Origin: Methanomassiliicoccales archaeon | GTDB lineage: Archaea > Thermoplasmatota > Thermoplasmata > SG8-5 | DNA length: 7,080 bases | NCBI GenBank assembly: GCA_030636255.1 | Contig: DAOVXH010000091.1 | Coordinates: 1-7,080 of the forward strand | Reading direction: 5' to 3' | Shown: positions 4,381 to 7,080 of the stretch, piece by piece | Numbering within the stretch: position 1 is the first letter of the stretch | How the letters are laid out: each line of letters begins with the position of its first letter | Made by a program: the position numbers and the translations under genes | The notes under the pieces: generated by a model | What the model was told of the DNA's origin: nothing | Databases searched by the model: none | Seen by the model: only the letters and a program-made list of their open reading frames with translations

Positions 4381-7080
4381 TCAACTTCCAAATTTTTTCC
4401 GATTTTTCTCATAGGCGGATTCAGTAATTTTTCCGTCCTTGTATGCCTTGTCCAGCCTTTCAAGGAATTCTCTTTTTTTCTGGGCTTCCGGATCCTCTGG
4501 TTCAATTACATGGTCGCAGAAGGGGCATGACTTCATTTCTGGCTCCAATAGCATTTCGCATCCTGGACAATCAATGCTCTCGACTATCTTTGGTGGTGTT
4601 TTCTCAGGCACAGGCGGAAGTATTTTTTCCGAAACTGGCGGAAGCGTTTCTTCTGGAACTGGCATAGCAGCAGGCGAGGTTACTGCCACCATATGCTCTA
4701 TTGACATTGGTGTCTTGAAATATTTCACGCCAATTCCTTTTTTCTCTGTCCTCACCGCATTCATTTCAACCAATCTAGTTATGTGATAATTTACTGTGGA
4801 GGCGCTTATGCCCAGCAAAGCAGCAATATCTTTTTGGGAAATGCCAGGAGTTTCTTCGATGTTCTTGATTATGAGCTTCTGTGCCTCTGTGAGATGCACT
4901 GGACCGCCATTTGGAATAATCATGTCTCGTGGATAAAAGCGCTTGTACATTCCATTGGTTTTGGACTTGACCAAATCTTCTTTCTCTAGAACATTAAGAT
5001 GATATGCCAGTGAACCATTGTTCATACCAAGTGCTCGTTTTATGGCATTATAATGTTCACCAGGATTTGCCATGATATAACCATGTATTTTTCCTCTTGT
5101 GTAGGTATCCAGTACTTCATCTTTCTTCAGTTTAGTGTACAGTGGCAGGAAGAATAGTAGGAAAGCGAATTTTCCAACCTCGGTTGCCAGTCCTAGGGCC
5201 GCCGAGGCCGCGATTATTGAACCGAACATCAACATCATCCAAGGGAAGGGCTGCTCTCCCGGGATTATGAAAGAGCTTATAGGCAGCATCTCGCCGCTTA
5301 TTGTGTCCATCAACTGAATTTCAAGAACAGAATCAGATGACTCCTGTGAAGGCAGGGTGAAGTTCAAACTGTAACTTCCATCCTCTTGCACAACACAGCT
5401 ATCAAGAATTTCTCCATTAATGAGAATAACTATTGAAAAGCCAGTTCCATTGAGCTCACCGTCCACATAAACAGTTCCAGTTATGAGAATCTGCGAGCCA
5501 CCCTCTACCTCTCCAGGGTCAGGAACCTCACTGGAAGTCTCTATCTTAACAATTCTTACCACAACATCATCAGAATAGGTGGCTACATTGCCGCTGGTAT
5601 CCGTGACATTGATAAAGAATGTGAAATTTTGATTTACTGGGCCAAAGACCACATGATATACTTGAGACACGTCATTGGCCATTGGAAGTGTTATCCAATC
5701 AGTTCCATTGTGTAAATAGGTTAGGGTTACCGAGGCAACATCAACATTGTCCACAACCCTGCATAAGATGGTTATTTTTGCTCTATTGGTTGGTTCACTG
5801 GGCGCCACCATTACATCGAATATACCAGGCGATTCAGAATCAACTATTATGACTATGCTGGTATCGGTATCTGTAAGACCATCATTATCAGTCACTGTCA
5901 GGATTACTGTATAATTTCCAGGAGCAGAATATATGTGTGCTTGAATAGGGCCAGTTCCGTTTTGCCCATCGCCGAAGTCCCAGTTATAATGAATAATAAT
6001 CCCGTCTGGATCATAGGAAAAATTTCCATCAAATATCGCTGCTTCGCCTATCTGCCATTCCTGATAACTCGGTTCAATTATGGCCACCGGAATGCTCAAT
6101 CCTGTAACATTCACAGAACAATATGTGGTTCCAATTAGCCCATCATTGTCCCTCACTGTTAGCATGACTGTGTAAAAACCAGATGTAGAGTAGCTGTGGT
6201 CTGCGATGATTCCAGTTCCTGTCCGGCCGTCTCCAAAGTTCCAGTAATAATTCGTTATTGTACCGTCATTGTCATAAGATTGGTTGCCAGAGAAATATGC
6301 AATTTCATTCACTATTATTTCTTGAGTATCTGGAGCCGCAACTGCCACTGGTGCCTGAAGGCCAATAACCCGAACAAGGCAGGTGTCAGTATCATTAAAG
6401 CCATCATTATCATAAACAGTTAATGTTACAGTGAAGTTTCCTGAAACATTGTAGATATGTGTCATGTTTTCATTTGAACTGGTGATAATTACCTGGCTGT
6501 CCCCAAAGTCCCATTCATAGGTAACTATCAATCCATCCGGGTCATAGGAATAAGCTCCAATGAATGTTGCATTTTCTCCAATGCCAACTTCTTGATAGTC
6601 TGGCTCTGCAATGGCTATCGGAGGCTGCAATCCAATAACGTTGACTATGCAAGTATCGGTGTCATTGAGGCCGTCATTGTCTGTTACCGTCAGGGTTACT
6701 GTATAATTTCCAGTTGTGGTATAAATGTGGGATGGGAACTCGCCAGAACCAGTGTGACCGTCACCATAATTCCACTGGAAAGATATGATGCTTCCATCAG
6801 GGTCATTGGAAAGGCTGGCATTGAGATACGTAGTTTCACCGACCATCATATTTTGGAAATTTGGACTGGCTATTGCTACTGGAGCCTGGATGCCAAGAAC
6901 CTTTACTGTACAGGTGTCTGTATCTGTCAATCCATCATTGTCAGTAACAGTCAGGGTTACTGTATAATTTCCAGATATGCTGTATGTGTGAGTAACAACA
7001 CTTCCATTGACTGTGTTGCCATCGCCGAAGTCCCAGTTATATAACACAATAAATCCATCTGGGTCAAAGGACATATTGCC
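4381..7080 (-). CDS. Large PKD-repeat membrane protein with cytoplasmic double winged helix, zinc ribbon and SHOCT-like tail (N-terminus outside window)
   Basis: The frame is open to the right edge, so the signal peptide and true start are missing; 899 residues are visible. Numbering from the Met at 7072-7074, the order is as follows. PKD repeats occupy 1-412, with hallmarks such as NWDFGDG, GNYTVTLTV and DNDGLTDTDT. Two further beta-rich, Ig/FN3-like regions lie at about 413-510 and 511-606. A hydrophobic segment spans 611-647, broken by TEVGK at 631-635 and ended by KLKKDE. The first winged helix (656-717) contains RGKIHGYIMANPGEHYNAIK and SLAYHLNVLEKE. The second (727-788) contains ISQKDIAALLGIS and TVNYHITRLVE. 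Then come a proline-rich linker with repeated PPV-EK units (809-828), a CX2C-X10-CX2C zinc ribbon (C836, C839, C850, C853) and a SHOCT-like helix pair (865-897, DGKITESAYEK). Outside-in topology suggests a one-component, membrane-anchored DNA-binding regulator. The ligand and target genes are unknown; PKD domains commonly mediate surface protein or polysaccharide contacts. Confidence 0.88.
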   Translation of the reverse strand, partial: GNMSFDPDGFIVLYNWDFGDGNTVNGSVVTHTYSISGNYTVTLTVTDNDGLTDTDTCTVKVLGIQAPVAIASPNFQNMMVGETTYLNASLSNDPDGSIISFQWNYGDGHTGSGEFPSHIYTTTGNYTVTLTVTDNDGLNDTDTCIVNVIGLQPPIAIAEPDYQEVGIGENATFIGAYSYDPDGLIVTYEWDFGDSQVIITSSNENMTHIYNVSGNFTVTLTVYDNDGFNDTDTCLVRVIGLQAPVAVAAPDTQEIIVNEIAYFSGNQSYDNDGTITNYYWNFGDGRTGTGIIADHSYSTSGFYTVMLTVRDNDGLIGTTYCSVNVTGLSIPVAIIEPSYQEWQIGEAAIFDGNFSYDPDGIIIHYNWDFGDGQNGTGPIQAHIYSAPGNYTVILTVTDNDGLTDTDTSIVIIVDSESPGIFDVMVAPSEPTNRAKITILCRVVDNVDVASVTLTYLHNGTDWITLPMANDVSQVYHVVFGPVNQNFTFFINVTDTSGNVATYSDDVVVRIVKIETSSEVPDPGEVEGGSQILITGTVYVDGELNGTGFSIVILINGEILDSCVVQEDGSYSLNFTLPSQESSDSVLEIQLMDTISGEMLPISSFIIPGEQPFPWMMLMFGSIIAASAALGLATEVGKFAFLLFFLPLYTKLKKDEVLDTYTRGKIHGYIMANPGEHYNAIKRALGMNNGSLAYHLNVLEKEDLVKSKTNGMYKRFYPRDMIIPNGGPVHLTEAQKLIIKNIEETPGISQKDIAALLGISASTVNYHITRLVEMNAVRTEKKGIGVKYFKTPMSIEHMVAVTSPAAMPVPEETLPPVSEKILPPVPEKTPPKIVESIDCPGCEMLLEPEMKSCPFCDHVIEPEDPEAQKKREFLERLDKAYKDGKITESAYEKNRKKFGS
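5839..7080 (-). repeat. Tandem PKD-domain repeats (five visible, first one cut by the edge)
   Basis: In-gene repeat units are 6892-7080 (partial), 6631-6891, 6361-6630, 6100-6360 and 5839-6099, with lengths of 87, 90, 87 and 87 residues for the complete ones. Each begins with a (I/L)-x-x-P-(V/I)-A motif. All but the third carry an intact GDG turn; the third has GDS and three extra residues. Conservation extends to DNA: an identical 25-base stretch occurs at 6689-6713 and 6950-6974, and a copy with one mismatch at 5897-5921. Further units may lie to the right of the window. Confidence 0.9.

Noticed and set aside
6592..7044. 150-codon plus-strand open frame opposite the PKD repeats
   Set aside because: It mirrors the repeated antisense sequence, has no recognisable domain, and exists because the repeat array lacks stops in that frame.
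7072..7074. Met as the start of the PKD protein
   Set aside because: It lies inside a PKD repeat and the frame continues to the window edge (Gly-Asn precede it), so the true start is outside.
5839..7080. Spaced repeats as a possible CRISPR array
   Set aside because: The period is 261-270 bases, in frame with codons and with diverged units: protein-domain repeats, not CRISPR.

Overview
The window looks archaeal, most likely from the Thermoplasmatota side of the Euryarchaeota, though I cannot place it more finely. Three things support this. There is a transcript-cleavage factor S (TFS) gene. There are TATA-box promoters, two of them about 25 bases ahead of the start codon, as expected for leaderless transcripts. 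There is a large surface protein that couples PKD repeats to cytoplasmic winged-helix domains, an architecture I associate with Thermoplasmata-like genomes (from memory, not from a search).

Left part (1-2741): surface-sugar genes. A GT4-type glycosyltransferase runs leftward off the window edge. Divergent from it is a tightly coupled pair, wecB-wecC (ATGA overlap), which converts UDP-GlcNAc to UDP-ManNAc and then to UDP-ManNAcA. The 82-base divergent region holds one TATA-like box for each direction and a perfect 10-base palindrome between them.

Middle (2742-3223): a 173-base intergenic region with two strong inverted-repeat structures, then the 99-residue TFS gene. TFS ends 9 bases from the end of a converging gene.

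Right part (3224-7080), all on the minus strand: a radical SAM enzyme resembling BioB/LipA, with an extra cysteine cluster at its C-terminus. Upstream of it, separated by a perfect hairpin, is the 3' part of a very large gene. Its product has at least five PKD repeats, two further beta-rich regions, a membrane segment, two winged helices, a zinc ribbon and a SHOCT-like tail. This looks like a membrane-anchored one-component regulator that could connect the cell surface to transcription, and it is the most interesting item here. Its exterior part is dense in N-glycosylation sequons, which may link it loosely to the sugar-nucleotide genes nearby.

No tRNA, rRNA, CRISPR array, insertion sequence or phage gene was recognised.
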